21,250 nt of DNA from Tannerella sp. (GCA_031267485.1 JAIRYY010000045.1:1-21250); one strand, 5' to 3'. Counted from the stretch's first letter, positions 1-9,100 are shown. Program-made: numbers and translations. Notes: a model not told the origin generated them from the letters alone.

Positions 1-120
1 AAATAAAACTTTTTCATAATACAGTTTTTTATATGATTCATAATTTGTTTCATGCCATATATATGCAAAGACCGTGCCATACTGCTTAATAATTTGATTA
101 TAACCGTAGTGATTGTTCAT
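1..120 (-). CDS. 5' part of an unrecognised gene, cut by the window edge
   Basis: Reading the minus strand from an ATG at 120, forty codons stay open to the window edge. The product begins MNNHYGYNQIIKQYGTVFAY and continues rich in Tyr, Asn, Lys and Glu. A GGAAAA stretch just upstream of the ATG could be a ribosome binding site. It is divergent from the LuxR gene. A minus-strand -7-like box (267-274) lies upstream, with a palindrome placed as at the thiF-like gene, so co-regulation is likely. I do not recognise the family. The region is far more AT-rich than the rest of the window. The open frame plus promoter context supports a real gene, but 40 codons is limited evidence. Confidence 0.55.
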   Translation of the reverse strand, partial: MNNHYGYNQIIKQYGTVFAYIWHETNYESYKKLYYEKVLF

Positions 121-133
121 GTTTTTCCGTCGA

Positions 134-175
134 GTGTAAAAAAACTATACACTGCTGTAAAAAAAATTTACACTG
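134..175. repeat. Two tandem 21-bp operator-like repeats (GTGTA-N11-TACAC type)
   Basis: Units 134-154 and 155-175 match at 17 of 21 positions. Each is an A-tract flanked by inverted TGTA and TACA arms, the same half-sites as the TTACAC-N4-GTGTAA palindromes further downstream but pointing the other way. The 21-bp period is two helical turns, so equivalent half-sites lie on one face of the DNA. The repeats fall in the putative leader of the gene at 1-120. A regulator-binding role is inference. Confidence 0.5.
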
Positions 176-266
176 TCCGGGACATGCGACCGCTCATGTA
201 CAGTTTTGACATTGCCGACGGTTAGCCGGCACGGTTCGCTGCTTACTCGATTAATTTATTCCGCCA

Positions 267-274
267 CAAAAGTA
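267..274 (-). promoter_or_regulatory. Putative -7 box (TACTTTTG) for the leftward gene
   Basis: The minus strand reads TACTTTTG, matching the Bacteroidota -7 consensus TAnnTTTG. No convincing -33 TTG lies 19-21 bp upstream. Instead the palindrome at 297-312 is centred 30.5 bp before the first base of the box, which would suit an activator-dependent promoter. The predicted start is near 260, giving a leader of about 140 nt to the ATG at 120. Confidence 0.4.
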
Positions 275-296
275 AACCTCTCCCGCAACCGTCTTT

Positions 297-312
297 CTAC
301 ACAAAAGTGTAA
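297..312. promoter_or_regulatory. Palindromic operator 1 (CTACAC-AAAA-GTGTAA)
   Basis: This is a 16-bp inverted repeat with one mismatch to TTACAC-N4-GTGTAA. It lies in the divergent region between the gene at 1-120 and the LuxR gene, centred 30.5 bp upstream of the minus-strand box at 267-274. It shares arms with the sites at 335-350 and 2014-2029. The LuxR-family protein encoded next to it is the obvious candidate binder, by inference only. Confidence 0.55.
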
Positions 313-334
313 TAAATAACAAAACAGTCGATAT

Positions 335-350
335 TTACACTTTTGTGTAA
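335..350. promoter_or_regulatory. Palindromic operator 2 (TTACAC-TTTT-GTGTAA)
   Basis: The 6-bp arms TTACAC and GTGTAA are perfect inverted repeats around a T4 spacer. The centre is 38 bp from operator 1 and 59.5 bp upstream of the plus-strand -7 box of the LuxR gene. That placement would suit autoregulation. It could also be a distal second site for the leftward promoter. Confidence 0.55.
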
Positions 351-401
351 ACAAACGGGATAAATTCCGTAAAAGAATTTCCATAATCAATGAATCCTGT
401 T

Positions 402-410
402 TATCTTTGC
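402..410 (+). promoter_or_regulatory. -7 box TATCTTTGC of the LuxR-type gene
   Basis: TATCTTTGC is an exact match to the Bacteroidota -7 consensus. The -33 region (TTT at 378-380) is weak. The predicted start is near 416, so the in-frame ATG at 390 would lie inside the promoter. This makes the ATG at 438 the more likely translation start. Confidence 0.55.
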
Positions 411-437
411 CGCATAAAAAACAAGTATAGTGAGGCC

Positions 438-1193
438 ATGACGAAAGTAAAAGATTTTTTCCTGTCAATAAATGCCGTAGCCGATATTCCGGATGATGAA
501 TATCAAAAAACGGCGGTTTTGATAAGCGCGTTTGAAGCCATATCGCGGACAACATGCCAGAGTCTTTATGTAATAGATTATTTCAGAAAGGATTTTCTGT
601 ATGTATCCGCCAACCCGCTGTTTTTATGCGGACACGCGGCCGGAGAAGTCCGGGAAATGGGATATATGTTTTACATAAAAAATGTTCCGGAGGAAGAACA
701 GGCAATGCTCACCGAAATAAACAGGGCGGGGTTTGATTTTTTCAATAAAATACCGGTTGACGAACGCATTCACTATACGATCTCGTATAACTTCCACCTG
801 TTGAACGGGAAAAAGAAAACACTGATCAATCATAAACTGACGCCGGTACTGATGACGGGTGAAGGGAAAATATGGCTTGCCGCATGCGTCGTTTCACTCT
901 CCTCACACGATACGCCCGGACATATTGAAATGCGAAAGGCCGGTCAGACGGCTTTCTGGACATATTCCCGGGAAAGCCGCCGGTGGACGGAAAACCCGGG
1001 AATCGTCCTGAACGAAAGGGAACGGGACATCCTCCTGCTCTCCGCCCAGGGTTATACAATGGACGAAATAGCCGGACGGCTGTTTCTGGCCGTGGACACA
1101 ATAAAATTTCAAAAAAGACGGCTGTTCGAAAAGCTGGAAGTGAAAAATATCGTAGAAGCCCTCTCCTTCGCCTCAAACCATAAACTGCTGTAA
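438..1193 (+). CDS. LuxR-family transcriptional regulator with PAS-like N-terminus
   Basis: The 251-residue protein is probably a cytoplasmic DNA-binding regulator. Residues about 190-248 form a GerE/LuxR helix-turn-helix: LNERERDILLLSAQGYTMDE, then IAGRLFLAVDTIKFQKRRLF and a final KLEVKN segment. Residues about 40-155 read like a PAS fold (YVIDYFRKDFLYVSANPLFL). There is no receiver phospho-acceptor region and no membrane segment, so any signal is presumably intracellular. An ATG at 390 is in frame but overlaps the -7 box at 402-410, so I start at 438. The gene is convergent with the ThiF-like gene, 4 bp between stops. TTACAC-N4-GTGTAA palindromes sit upstream of it and of the ThiF-like gene. 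The class is secure; the regulon is inferred. Confidence 0.85.
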   Translation: MTKVKDFFLSINAVADIPDDEYQKTAVLISAFEAISRTTCQSLYVIDYFRKDFLYVSANPLFLCGHAAGEVREMGYMFYIKNVPEEEQAMLTEINRAGFDFFNKIPVDERIHYTISYNFHLLNGKKKTLINHKLTPVLMTGEGKIWLAACVVSLSSHDTPGHIEMRKAGQTAFWTYSRESRRWTENPGIVLNERERDILLLSAQGYTMDEIAGRLFLAVDTIKFQKRRLFEKLEVKNIVEALSFASNHKLL

Positions 1194-1197
1194 CGCG

Positions 1198-1956
1198 TCA
1201 GGTATGATCCCTGTAAATGGATGACAGGTAAAATTTGGGGAAGGTCATCACGTCCTTACCCGTCGCCAGGTTATACATTACGTTTACACAATAGCCGGCG
1301 GCAATCCAGGAAGCGACGGAAAGCTGCGGGGGCGAAGCCTCTCCTTTTTCCCTCTTATATTCGCGGATGTTCTTTTCCAGCCACTCCAGGGGAATGTTCC
1401 AAAAAGAGCTGTATCCCGCCACATACTCCGCCATCCGCAAATCAAAGTCCCGCGGATCGTTCGACAACTCGGAAAGCGGCATCCCGTCAGGCTTTGCAAC
1501 GGTCAGGAATCCGCCCCATCCGAAATTGTACGGATGCAGGACCGGAATGGCAAACTTTTTACACACACCGTCAAAAACAAACGGAATATCGGATTTGAAA
1601 TCCAGCGCATTCACGGCAATATCGTGTCCGCCGATCAACGCTTCCACGTTCGTCCCGTCGATAAAACAGTTGTGAAAGGAGATCTTTGCCTGCGGATTGA
1701 TCGCCAGCAGCCGCCCCGCCAGCGCCTCCGCCTTATATTTCCCCAAATCCGCTTCGGTATAGTTCTGCCGGTTCAGATTACTCTCCTCCACCACGTCGCC
1801 ATCCACCAGCGTGATCTGTTCAAAACCAAACCGCAGAGCACATTCGGCAATATTACTCCCGATTCCCGCCCCGCCGAAAATAACTTTCGTATTCCTTACA
1901 GTTGCCTGTTCTTCCTCGCTTACGTAAATACGATTTCTGACATATCTTTCTTCCAT
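1198..1956 (-). CDS. ThiF/MoeB/HesA-family E1-like adenylyltransferase
   Basis: Proteins of this fold use ATP to adenylate the C-terminus of a small protein or peptide (ThiS, MoaD, ubiquitin, MccA). The 252-residue product has the nucleotide-binding loop GGAGIGS (28-34), the acidic strand end and Arg finger DGDVVEESNLNRQ (52-64), a conserved GKYKAEAL segment, and NALDF (116-120) where the family's ATP-contacting Asp lies. The paired CxxC zinc motif of MoeB and ThiF is absent, and no obvious catalytic Cys follows the adenylation core. A longer frame from TTG at 1986 overlaps the promoter box at 1983-1991, so I use the ATG at 1956. No ubiquitin-like protein, E2 or JAB gene is adjacent. The substrate is unknown. 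Confidence 0.8.
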   Translation of the reverse strand: MEERYVRNRIYVSEEEQATVRNTKVIFGGAGIGSNIAECALRFGFEQITLVDGDVVEESNLNRQNYTEADLGKYKAEALAGRLLAINPQAKISFHNCFIDGTNVEALIGGHDIAVNALDFKSDIPFVFDGVCKKFAIPVLHPYNFGWGGFLTVAKPDGMPLSELSNDPRDFDLRMAEYVAGYSSFWNIPLEWLEKNIREYKREKGEASPPQLSVASWIAAGYCVNVMYNLATGKDVMTFPKFYLSSIYRDHT

Positions 1957-1982
1957 TATTGCTGCAATTATTGATTCCGGCA

Positions 1983-1991
1983 GCAAATATA
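1983..1991 (-). promoter_or_regulatory. -7 box TATATTTGC of the ThiF-like gene
   Basis: The minus strand reads TATATTTGC, a full match to TAnnTTTGC, 27 bp upstream of the ATG at 1956. There is no good -33 TTG at the right distance. The palindrome at 2014-2029 occupies that position, centred 30.5 bp before the box and roughly 45 bp before the predicted start, as for a class II activator site. Confidence 0.6.
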
Positions 1992-2013
1992 AACCGGCTT
2001 TCCAGTACCTCCA

Positions 2014-2029
2014 TTACACAATTGTGTAA
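2014..2029. promoter_or_regulatory. Palindromic operator 3 (TTACACAATTGTGTAA)
   Basis: This is a perfect 16-bp palindrome in the 77-bp gap between the GH115 stop and the ThiF-like start. It shares its arms with the two palindromes upstream of the LuxR gene. A hairpin terminator for the GH115 operon is less likely: there is no loop, and no T-run follows on the minus strand. Confidence 0.65.
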
Positions 2030-2033
2030 TTTT

Positions 2034-4562
2034 TCATTCGGCGGGCGAATAGATTGAATTTTCGTTCACCGGAAATTCATAAAAATCCTCCGCTCCCGTG
2101 CCAATCATGATTTGGTCTGCGATAATGTAAGGTGTCAGGGCTTTGATGGTGACGGTCACGTTTCCGGCCTGGGGGAAAGTATGGCGGACGGTAGACAGGG
2201 ACTGGCCGCGCAGTACGTTCTGCTTCCACGTTTCGCTGCGGCCGGAGACGCTGTAGTCCAGAACCGATATTTCCCGGCCGTCGACCGACAGGGCTATTTT
2301 CATGCCTTTCATATCCACGTCGTGATTGGGAACTGTGGCAATCTTTATCCATGCTTCGCCCGGTTCGGGTATGTCGAACGAAAACGTAAGGGCGCTTCCC
2401 TGTTTCATTTGCACGGCGGAAAAACTGTGTCCCAGTCCTTCCGTCACCGTGCCCGCGTTTGGGAGGCCGGTTGCCTGAGCGGCGTTCCGCGCCAGCACGT
2501 ATCCCTGCCGGACGATACTTTTTATTTCTTTAGCCGGCTGATGACCGGTGCGTGTCATGGAGTCAGGCCGCGGAAATGCAGGCTCGTCGAACACGGGCAG
2601 TTTGCGTGGACGGGAATCCATTATCCTGTTCCACTTGCCGTTTTCCAGCGCATTGTATTCTGCCGTGATGCGTTCCGTTTCGCGACAGGCAAGACGGCTT
2701 TTTTCCGCGTATTCCTTAGCCAGCGCCGTATCGCGATGCGTGTAATAATGCGATAGTTGGGCATACAGCCATTTCCGGTTCATCAGCGATGCGCCGCGCA
2801 CGGGATATTCGACGAATTGACAGAACGTACTCGCCCGGTGTGCCGGAATGGACGGTTTCAGCCGGGCTACCTGTTCTTCCAGCAGCAGGTATGCCTGTAT
2901 TCTGCGCTGCAGCTCGCCGCAGAACTCCGGGTTATATTCGGAATCCGTGACGGGCGTCAATCCCCGCGGGAAACCGGATTCCTCGACCCTGCTCCAGCCC
3001 ATAAATTCCGGCTTGCGGATATTTGCCAGGCGGTAGTAAGTTTTCATTATTTCCGTAACGGCAGCGGCATGCGGTTTCCCAAATTCCCTTTCCGCCCAGC
3101 AGGTCAGGTGGCCGAAGACGGACAGTTTCCCTTCATTTTCCTTCCCGGGACGGACGCCCCATGCCATATCCAGGAAAAATTCCGTCAGATATTCCGCCGG
3201 TTTGATGTCGCCTGCGTTCAGTATCCATAATCTGTCGGCCCCATGTTCGTATGCCCGCATCATTTCCGAATGAATCAATGCGGGCGAGGTGGAAGCCAGC
3301 CACAGATAATCGTGCGGTCGCCCCCAGTAGGATACGTGGTAATAGACGCCCGAACGGCCGGCGCGCGCCTGTTCGCGTGCGTCGGAAAGGCGGCGGATGT
3401 AGCCGTAATTGTCATCGCACCAGACGAGCGTCACGTGCTCCGGCACTTCCAGTCCGGCATCATACACGTCCAGCACTTCCTTGTAGGGGATAAAAATCTG
3501 AGGCGCCGACGCCGGGTCGGGATGCACGAACTGCCGGATTAGCTCCTGCTGGTCGCGGATGATTTGCGAGAGGTAAAACTTATGCTCGTCCAGCGTGCGC
3601 ACGCCCTGCATCATCCCGTCGTGCTTGCCGCGCATGCCGATGGTGTGGATGTTGTCCGACCCGCTCAGCTCCTTCAGCCGTTTCGTCCAGTAGTCGATTA
3701 TGGCATCCCTGTTGGTTGTGTAGTTGTAATCCCCCTGTCCGTCGGCGTCCCATTCGCGGACGGAGTTGCGCATCAGCGGCTCGCAGTGCGACGTCCCGAC
3801 GATAATGCCGTAACGGTCGGCAATCTCCCTGTTTCCCTCCACAAAATAAAAAGGAACCGTACATTCGTGCATGGCCGGCCAGATCGTGTTGGCGCGCAGG
3901 CGCAGCAGCAGTTCGAATATTTTCCCGTATGCTTCGGGGCCGATGGCGCCTTTTGCGGAATGGGGAGCGAGCGTTTGTGTAGCCCAGGGCATCAGTCCCC
4001 AGTCTTCGTCGTTCAGGAATATGCCTCGGTAGCGTACGGCAGGCATGTCGTGCAGCGGCGTTTCGGGAAAACCGAACGATGTCGCCGCGTCCGGTTTTGA
4101 ATCGGCAAAATAATGCCAGGGCGAGACGCCCGTCATCCGCGACAGTTCGAGTATGCCGTAGACCGTGCCGCGGCTGTCGCTTCCGGCGATAACGAGCATC
4201 GTCTTCCCGCCGTCCGTGACGGTAACGAGCTGAAACGCCTCCCATTTACCGGCTATTGCCGAGAGGTCAATCTTTCCGCTTTCGGCCAGCCGGGCTATTT
4301 CCCCGCATACTCCAACCGTACCGGCCAGAATCTGTACGGCCTCCGGGTCTTCCGACACCTGCAGGGTGGCGTCGAACACATTCCGCACGTCTTTCTGCAA
4401 AAGGGAGACGGCGGTGTGAACGGGCTGCTTTTCGCCCCTGTCCACGTAAATGGAGGTCGTACGGCCTGTTTCGAAGAGCAGGCGGTCATTCGCCGCGAAA
4501 GCCATGACCGGGATAATCGCCAATGCGCCGACTGTGGCAAATACTGTTTTCATGCGTGTCAT
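2034..4562 (-). CDS. Glycoside hydrolase family 115 xylan alpha-1,2-glucuronidase
   Basis: GH115 enzymes remove (4-O-methyl-)glucuronic acid side chains from xylan. The 842-residue protein starts MTRMKTVFATVGALAIIPVM, a signal peptide ending AFA before AND, so it is exported, probably to the periplasm. Family hallmarks are RGIFLNDEDWGLMPWA (about residue 180), the barrel segment LRLRANTIWPAMHECTVPF, GTSHCEPLMRN and HTIGMRGKHDGMM. The last ~150 residues (GYVLARNAAQATGLPNAG onward) resemble the GH115 C-terminal beta domain. Length fits the family. An upstream in-frame start at 4631 would read through the intergenic gap, so I prefer the ATG at 4562 or 4553. It is the last gene of the PUL, about 80 bp after the SusD stop, and the only enzyme in it. 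Confident on family; substrate by family knowledge. Confidence 0.9.
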   Translation of the reverse strand: MTRMKTVFATVGALAIIPVMAFAANDRLLFETGRTTSIYVDRGEKQPVHTAVSLLQKDVRNVFDATLQVSEDPEAVQILAGTVGVCGEIARLAESGKIDLSAIAGKWEAFQLVTVTDGGKTMLVIAGSDSRGTVYGILELSRMTGVSPWHYFADSKPDAATSFGFPETPLHDMPAVRYRGIFLNDEDWGLMPWATQTLAPHSAKGAIGPEAYGKIFELLLRLRANTIWPAMHECTVPFYFVEGNREIADRYGIIVGTSHCEPLMRNSVREWDADGQGDYNYTTNRDAIIDYWTKRLKELSGSDNIHTIGMRGKHDGMMQGVRTLDEHKFYLSQIIRDQQELIRQFVHPDPASAPQIFIPYKEVLDVYDAGLEVPEHVTLVWCDDNYGYIRRLSDAREQARAGRSGVYYHVSYWGRPHDYLWLASTSPALIHSEMMRAYEHGADRLWILNAGDIKPAEYLTEFFLDMAWGVRPGKENEGKLSVFGHLTCWAEREFGKPHAAAVTEIMKTYYRLANIRKPEFMGWSRVEESGFPRGLTPVTDSEYNPEFCGELQRRIQAYLLLEEQVARLKPSIPAHRASTFCQFVEYPVRGASLMNRKWLYAQLSHYYTHRDTALAKEYAEKSRLACRETERITAEYNALENGKWNRIMDSRPRKLPVFDEPAFPRPDSMTRTGHQPAKEIKSIVRQGYVLARNAAQATGLPNAGTVTEGLGHSFSAVQMKQGSALTFSFDIPEPGEAWIKIATVPNHDVDMKGMKIALSVDGREISVLDYSVSGRSETWKQNVLRGQSLSTVRHTFPQAGNVTVTIKALTPYIIADQIMIGTGAEDFYEFPVNENSIYSPAE

Positions 4563-4643
4563 ATTATTGAATTTTTGAATGTCGGGGCAGGGTGGCGGAA
4601 GAACGGGAAAACCGTCTTCCGCCACATTCACTGCGTCCCTGGT

Positions 4644-6125
4644 TTACTGTTCGTATCCGTCGTTTTGCCTCAGGTTGGGATTTTCGTTGATAGCCGCCTG
4701 GGGGATGGGGTAGAGGATGTGATAAGGCTGGGCGTCGATTCCGCGCTCAATGGCTTTCAGGATAAATTTCCCGTGACGGATGAGGTCGTTCCGTCGCCAG
4801 CCCTCATTGTATAGCTCGCGGCCGCGTTCGTCAAGAATGAAGTCGCGCAGGCTGTCCCTGTCGTAGTCGGCGAGATTAATCTCGGAGGCTTTCACGCGGC
4901 GGCGGATTTTGTTAATCAGTTCAATACTTTCGCCTGTCGGGCCCTGCAGTTCGTTCAGCGCTTCGGCTTTGGCGAGCAGGATGTCGGCATAGCGGAAGAA
5001 AATGAAGTCATTGCTCTGGTTCTCGCCGCGCTGGTCGGGGTCTTCGGAAAATTTCATCGGGATGGCGCCGGTCGCCTTGGAATCCACGACTTGACGGAAA
5101 TCCACTTCGTTATCGTCCGTATCCGTATAGTAGCGGATGATTGTGTTCAGGCGTTCGTCCTGCGGCTCGTACTTATCGTAGTATTCCCATGGCATTTTCA
5201 GTCCGCCCCAGACGTTCATTGCCGGCCCTTTCGTTTTGTAGCGCGGTATGGAGGGCATCACGCAGGCGAAATAGGTCCATGCGTAGTTCGTGTTCGAGAT
5301 GATTTTGGGGATGACGAAGATGACTTCCCTGTTGTCGGGGCCTTCGTTTTTGATGTCGAAAACGTCCTGATAGGATGGCAGGAGGTCATAGATACCCAGG
5401 CGGATGATTTCATCGGCCGTCTGGCTGGCTTCGTCCCACATTTTGGCATCAAGATAGACTTTCGTCAGCAGCGCCAGGGCGGTACCCTTGTCGGTGCGTC
5501 CCCAGTTTTCACTCGACGACTTATTGTCCAGCACAGGCCAGGATTCACGCAATTCGGCAATCAGGAAGTTGACGTATTCCCCGCTGCCCGGTTTTGCGGG
5601 TCTGTATTCCGTATAAACATCGTTGGCCACGTTTGGGTCGGTAACGACAGGCAGCGGGCCGAAAAGCGAATAAAGCGCATAGGCGTACAAAGCGCGGAGC
5701 ACGCGCAGTTCGGCGATGTACCGGGCCTTTGCATTTTCGTCCACATCGGACCTGGAAAAGGCGTCGATGATGCGTGTGGCCTTGGTGATGGCGCGGTTAT
5801 ATCTCGTATAACATTCTGTGGCGGGATTGTTGTTTGCCGCCCATGACAGACGGTTGATAATTTGCCAGCTGCTACCCCATCCGGTGTTCATCTCGTCGGT
5901 GCAGAGCGTGTTGAGCGTGATGCCGGCATAATCCAGGTTATGCCGGATATAACTGTCGCCAAGCATATTGTACACACCGATGGCAGCTGTCTGGAGGTCG
6001 GCTTGCGTAACAGGGAAGTTGCCGGAGGATATTTTTCCAAATTCTTCGTGTTCAAGATCGAAACAGCCGCATAAGAATACAAGCGTACACAGGGCGAGAC
6101 CGGTTTTATAAAAATATTTTTTCAT
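4644..6125 (-). CDS. SusD/RagB-family glycan-binding outer-membrane lipoprotein
   Basis: SusD proteins cap the SusC channel and bind oligosaccharide at the cell surface. The 493-residue protein begins MKKYFYKTGLALCTLVFLCG followed by Cys21, a lipobox. The acidic residues after it (FDLEHEE) resemble a Bacteroidota surface-export signal. The N-terminus shows the SusD-like segment LQTAAIGVYNMLGDS. The C-terminal part has the characteristic FFRYADILLAKAEALNE, the IRRRV segment and FILDERGRELYNEGWRRNDL. The ATG lies 12 bp after the susC stop, so the pair is presumably co-translated. By context with the GH115 gene it likely binds glucuronate-decorated xylo-oligosaccharides, which is inference. Confidence 0.93.
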   Translation of the reverse strand: MKKYFYKTGLALCTLVFLCGCFDLEHEEFGKISSGNFPVTQADLQTAAIGVYNMLGDSYIRHNLDYAGITLNTLCTDEMNTGWGSSWQIINRLSWAANNNPATECYTRYNRAITKATRIIDAFSRSDVDENAKARYIAELRVLRALYAYALYSLFGPLPVVTDPNVANDVYTEYRPAKPGSGEYVNFLIAELRESWPVLDNKSSSENWGRTDKGTALALLTKVYLDAKMWDEASQTADEIIRLGIYDLLPSYQDVFDIKNEGPDNREVIFVIPKIISNTNYAWTYFACVMPSIPRYKTKGPAMNVWGGLKMPWEYYDKYEPQDERLNTIIRYYTDTDDNEVDFRQVVDSKATGAIPMKFSEDPDQRGENQSNDFIFFRYADILLAKAEALNELQGPTGESIELINKIRRRVKASEINLADYDRDSLRDFILDERGRELYNEGWRRNDLIRHGKFILKAIERGIDAQPYHILYPIPQAAINENPNLRQNDGYEQ

Positions 6126-6137
6126 GTCAAGCAGATT

Positions 6138-9100
6138 TTAAAAGTTTAAATTAAGTCCTAATGAATAAGTCCGCTGGTTGGGATAGGCTGCAATCCTGTC
6201 CGTTTCGGGGTCGGTACCCTTATATTTGGTGAGGACGAACAGATTTTGCAGGTCTACGTATATCCGCGCATTTTTGAATATGTTCCCAAAGACCGTCTGC
6301 GGCAGCGTATAGCCCATTGTGAGCATTTTGAGGCGCAGGAAGTCGGCATTTTCCACCCAGAAGTCGTTGCTGCCCGCATAGCGGAGGTCCAGCCCGGACG
6401 GATAGATGCCGTCCTGACGGTCATGTTTCCACTTGTCGAAAGCATGGGTTGTGACATTGTCCCTGAACCGGAATTTGTCGGGGTCAAGCAGGATATTGTC
6501 GTTGTACTTCTGCCGGCCTGTTTCGCCGTATAAGAAGAAACTCAGGTCGAAGCCCCGGTAGCGGAACGTGTTGTACAGCCCGAAAGTCAGGCTGGGCTGA
6601 CTGTTGGCGATGATGACTTTGTCGGCGTCGTCCACCGCGCCGTCCGGCGCGCCCGAAAGCTGCTGGCGGCCGTCGGCGTCGAGGATGTAGTTGCCGCCGG
6701 CATCCTTGAGCCATCCGTTCAGGTCTTTGATTTTCATTGTCCCCACAATGGCGCCGGGCATGTGCGACACGTCGTCGCCCGGCTGAATCAGTCCGTCCGT
6801 GACGTATCCCCACGTGACGTGCAGCGGGTCGGCTGTCGTGTTGTACACGTTCAGAATCGTAAACGGATTGCGTTCTTTCCAGCGGTCTTTGAAATGCGAG
6901 ATGTTGAAATCGGTCGTCCAGGTGAACCGGCTGTTGCGGACGTTGACGCTCGACAGCTGAAATTCCCAGCCCTGCCCCAGCGTCATGCCGAGATTGTCGG
7001 CCACGGTGCTGACCGGATAGTACGAACCCACATTGCGGTTGTCCAGCAGGTCGGAAACCGTCTTCCGGAAAAAGTCGAACGAACCGGTCAGGCGGTTTTT
7101 GAACAGGCCGAAATCAAGCCCGAAATTAAATTCGGTCGTGGTTTCCCATTTCAGTTTGCTGCTTTCCAGCTGGTTTTCGGAGACGCCGGTGCGGAGTGTT
7201 CCGCCCAGGATGTAATTTGTACCCGACGCGTAGTAGCCGTAGGCATTGCCGCCGATTTCGGAGTTGCCGGTCTGTCCGACGCTGGCACGCAGTTTCAGGT
7301 TCGAAACCGTCCCGTGCGACTTCATAAACTCCTCTTCCGTGATGCGCCAGGCCGCCGACCCGGAGGGGAAGTACCCGAAGCGGTTTTCACGTCCGAAGCG
7401 GTCGCTTCCGTCGGCGCGCAGGGTGAACATGAACAGGTACCGGTCGGCAATATCGTAGTTCAGCCGTCCGAAGTAGGAGAGGTACTTGATGATGGTCTTT
7501 TCGCTCGCGACCGACTTGGTCAAATCTCCGCCGCCGCCCAGGTTGTATACGTTGTAGACATCGCTCACGAAGTCGGAATTGGAAGCGGTGACACTTTCGC
7601 TGATGAATGTCTGGTAAGCATATCCGGCCATTGCCTTCAGATGATGGCCGGCGAACAGCGTCCTGTCGTAAGTCAGCGTGGCGTCGAGCAGATAATCGTT
7701 CCCGCGCGCATCCTTGATGTAGGCATACGAATTGAGCGTGTTTCCCCGCAGGGTGGTTTTGGGGAAATACTGATTGTTCCGGATGAAATTCTGGTTTGTC
7801 CCCCAGCTGGCGCGGAAGTTCAGTCCGTCCGCGAGCTGAGCGTTCCAGAAATTGGTAATCAGGAAACGGTTATCGCGTTGCGTGTTGGTGACATCCTTAT
7901 TCGATACGGGGTTGGGGATTGTCGGGTGATTGGGGTTGATGACGTAGTTGCCGTCGCCGTCCCTTATCGGAAGGTAACGCGGATAGACGATTGCCTGACG
8001 GACCAGTCCGGTGGGGTCGTCCCAGCGCGTGGCAGCCTCCAGAAGGTCGGCGTCCTGCTGATTGCCGGAGACCGTGACGCCGGTGGTAAGCCATTTGGAA
8101 AGATGAAAATCGGCGGCGAGACGGACCATGAACTTCTCGTATCCGCTTTTCACGATGACGCCCTTGTGCTTGAAGTGTCCGAGAGAGAACGTGTAGGTGG
8201 CCTTTTCGCTTCCGCCGGTGATGGCGATGCTTTCGTTGTCAATCATGCCGGTACGCGAAATCTCGTCGAACCAGTTCGTGATGTCGCGTGCGGAGGCAAT
8301 CTCCTGTTCGCTGAAAGCGACGACCGGCCCTGTCGCCACGGTCGCGGGGTCAACATTCCCGTAAGGCGCGATTTTGTTGTTAAACATCCATTCCTCCTCG
8401 TAAAACTCGTTGGTGAGCCGCATGTAGTCTTTGGCCTGGATGAGGTCGTAGGGGTTGGATATGGTCTGCAGGGAGGTGCTGAGCTGCACGCTGACGTTCA
8501 GCGTGCCGGCCTGCCCCTTTTTGGTATTGACAAGGATGACGCCGTTGGCTGCCCGCGCGCCGTAGATGGCCGTGGCGCTGGCATCCTTGAGGACTTCGAT
8601 GGATTCAATATCGTTGGGGCTTATCGTGTTGATGTTGCCTCCGGGGAAGCCGTCGATGACGTACAGGGGATTGTTGCCGGCTCCGGTGGACGTCGCGCCG
8701 CGAATGAGCACCGAGTAACCGCCTGTGGGTTCGGCCGAATTTTGCGTGATGGTCAGTCCCGGCACGCGTCCCGTCAGGAGATTGGAGATGGAAGTCGTGG
8801 CTGCCATGGGGATATCCGTCATCTTTACCGACGACACGGCGCCGGTGAGGTTGGATTTCTTCACGGTACCGTATCCGACGACGATGATTTCATCCAGCGC
8901 CAGATTGTTCTCCTCGAGCGTGACGCTGAGACTTGACTGCCGTCCGACGTGGATATCCTGCGTGATGTATCCGATATACGACACCTGCAGGATGGCGTTT
9001 TCCGTCACATTCAGGCTGAACATCCCGTCCGCGTCCGTCACGGTCCCGTTGGTCGTGCCCTTCTCGACAATGTTAGCTCCGATGACCGCATCTCCCGCCG

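Noticed and set aside
184..225. A 13-codon frame ending in Asp-Gly as a peptide substrate gene for the E1-like enzyme
   Set aside because: It has no convincing promoter or ribosome binding site, and a 13-codon frame is expected by chance. Mentioned only as a speculative candidate.
2014..2029. The palindrome as a rho-independent terminator of the GH115 operon
   Set aside because: It has no loop, is AT-rich, and no T-run follows on the minus strand. Its sequence matches operator-like sites upstream of the LuxR gene.
6762..8936. A 724-codon open frame on the plus strand
   Set aside because: It lies wholly antisense to the well-supported susC gene. Its length reflects codon bias of the real gene, and the product matches no domain.
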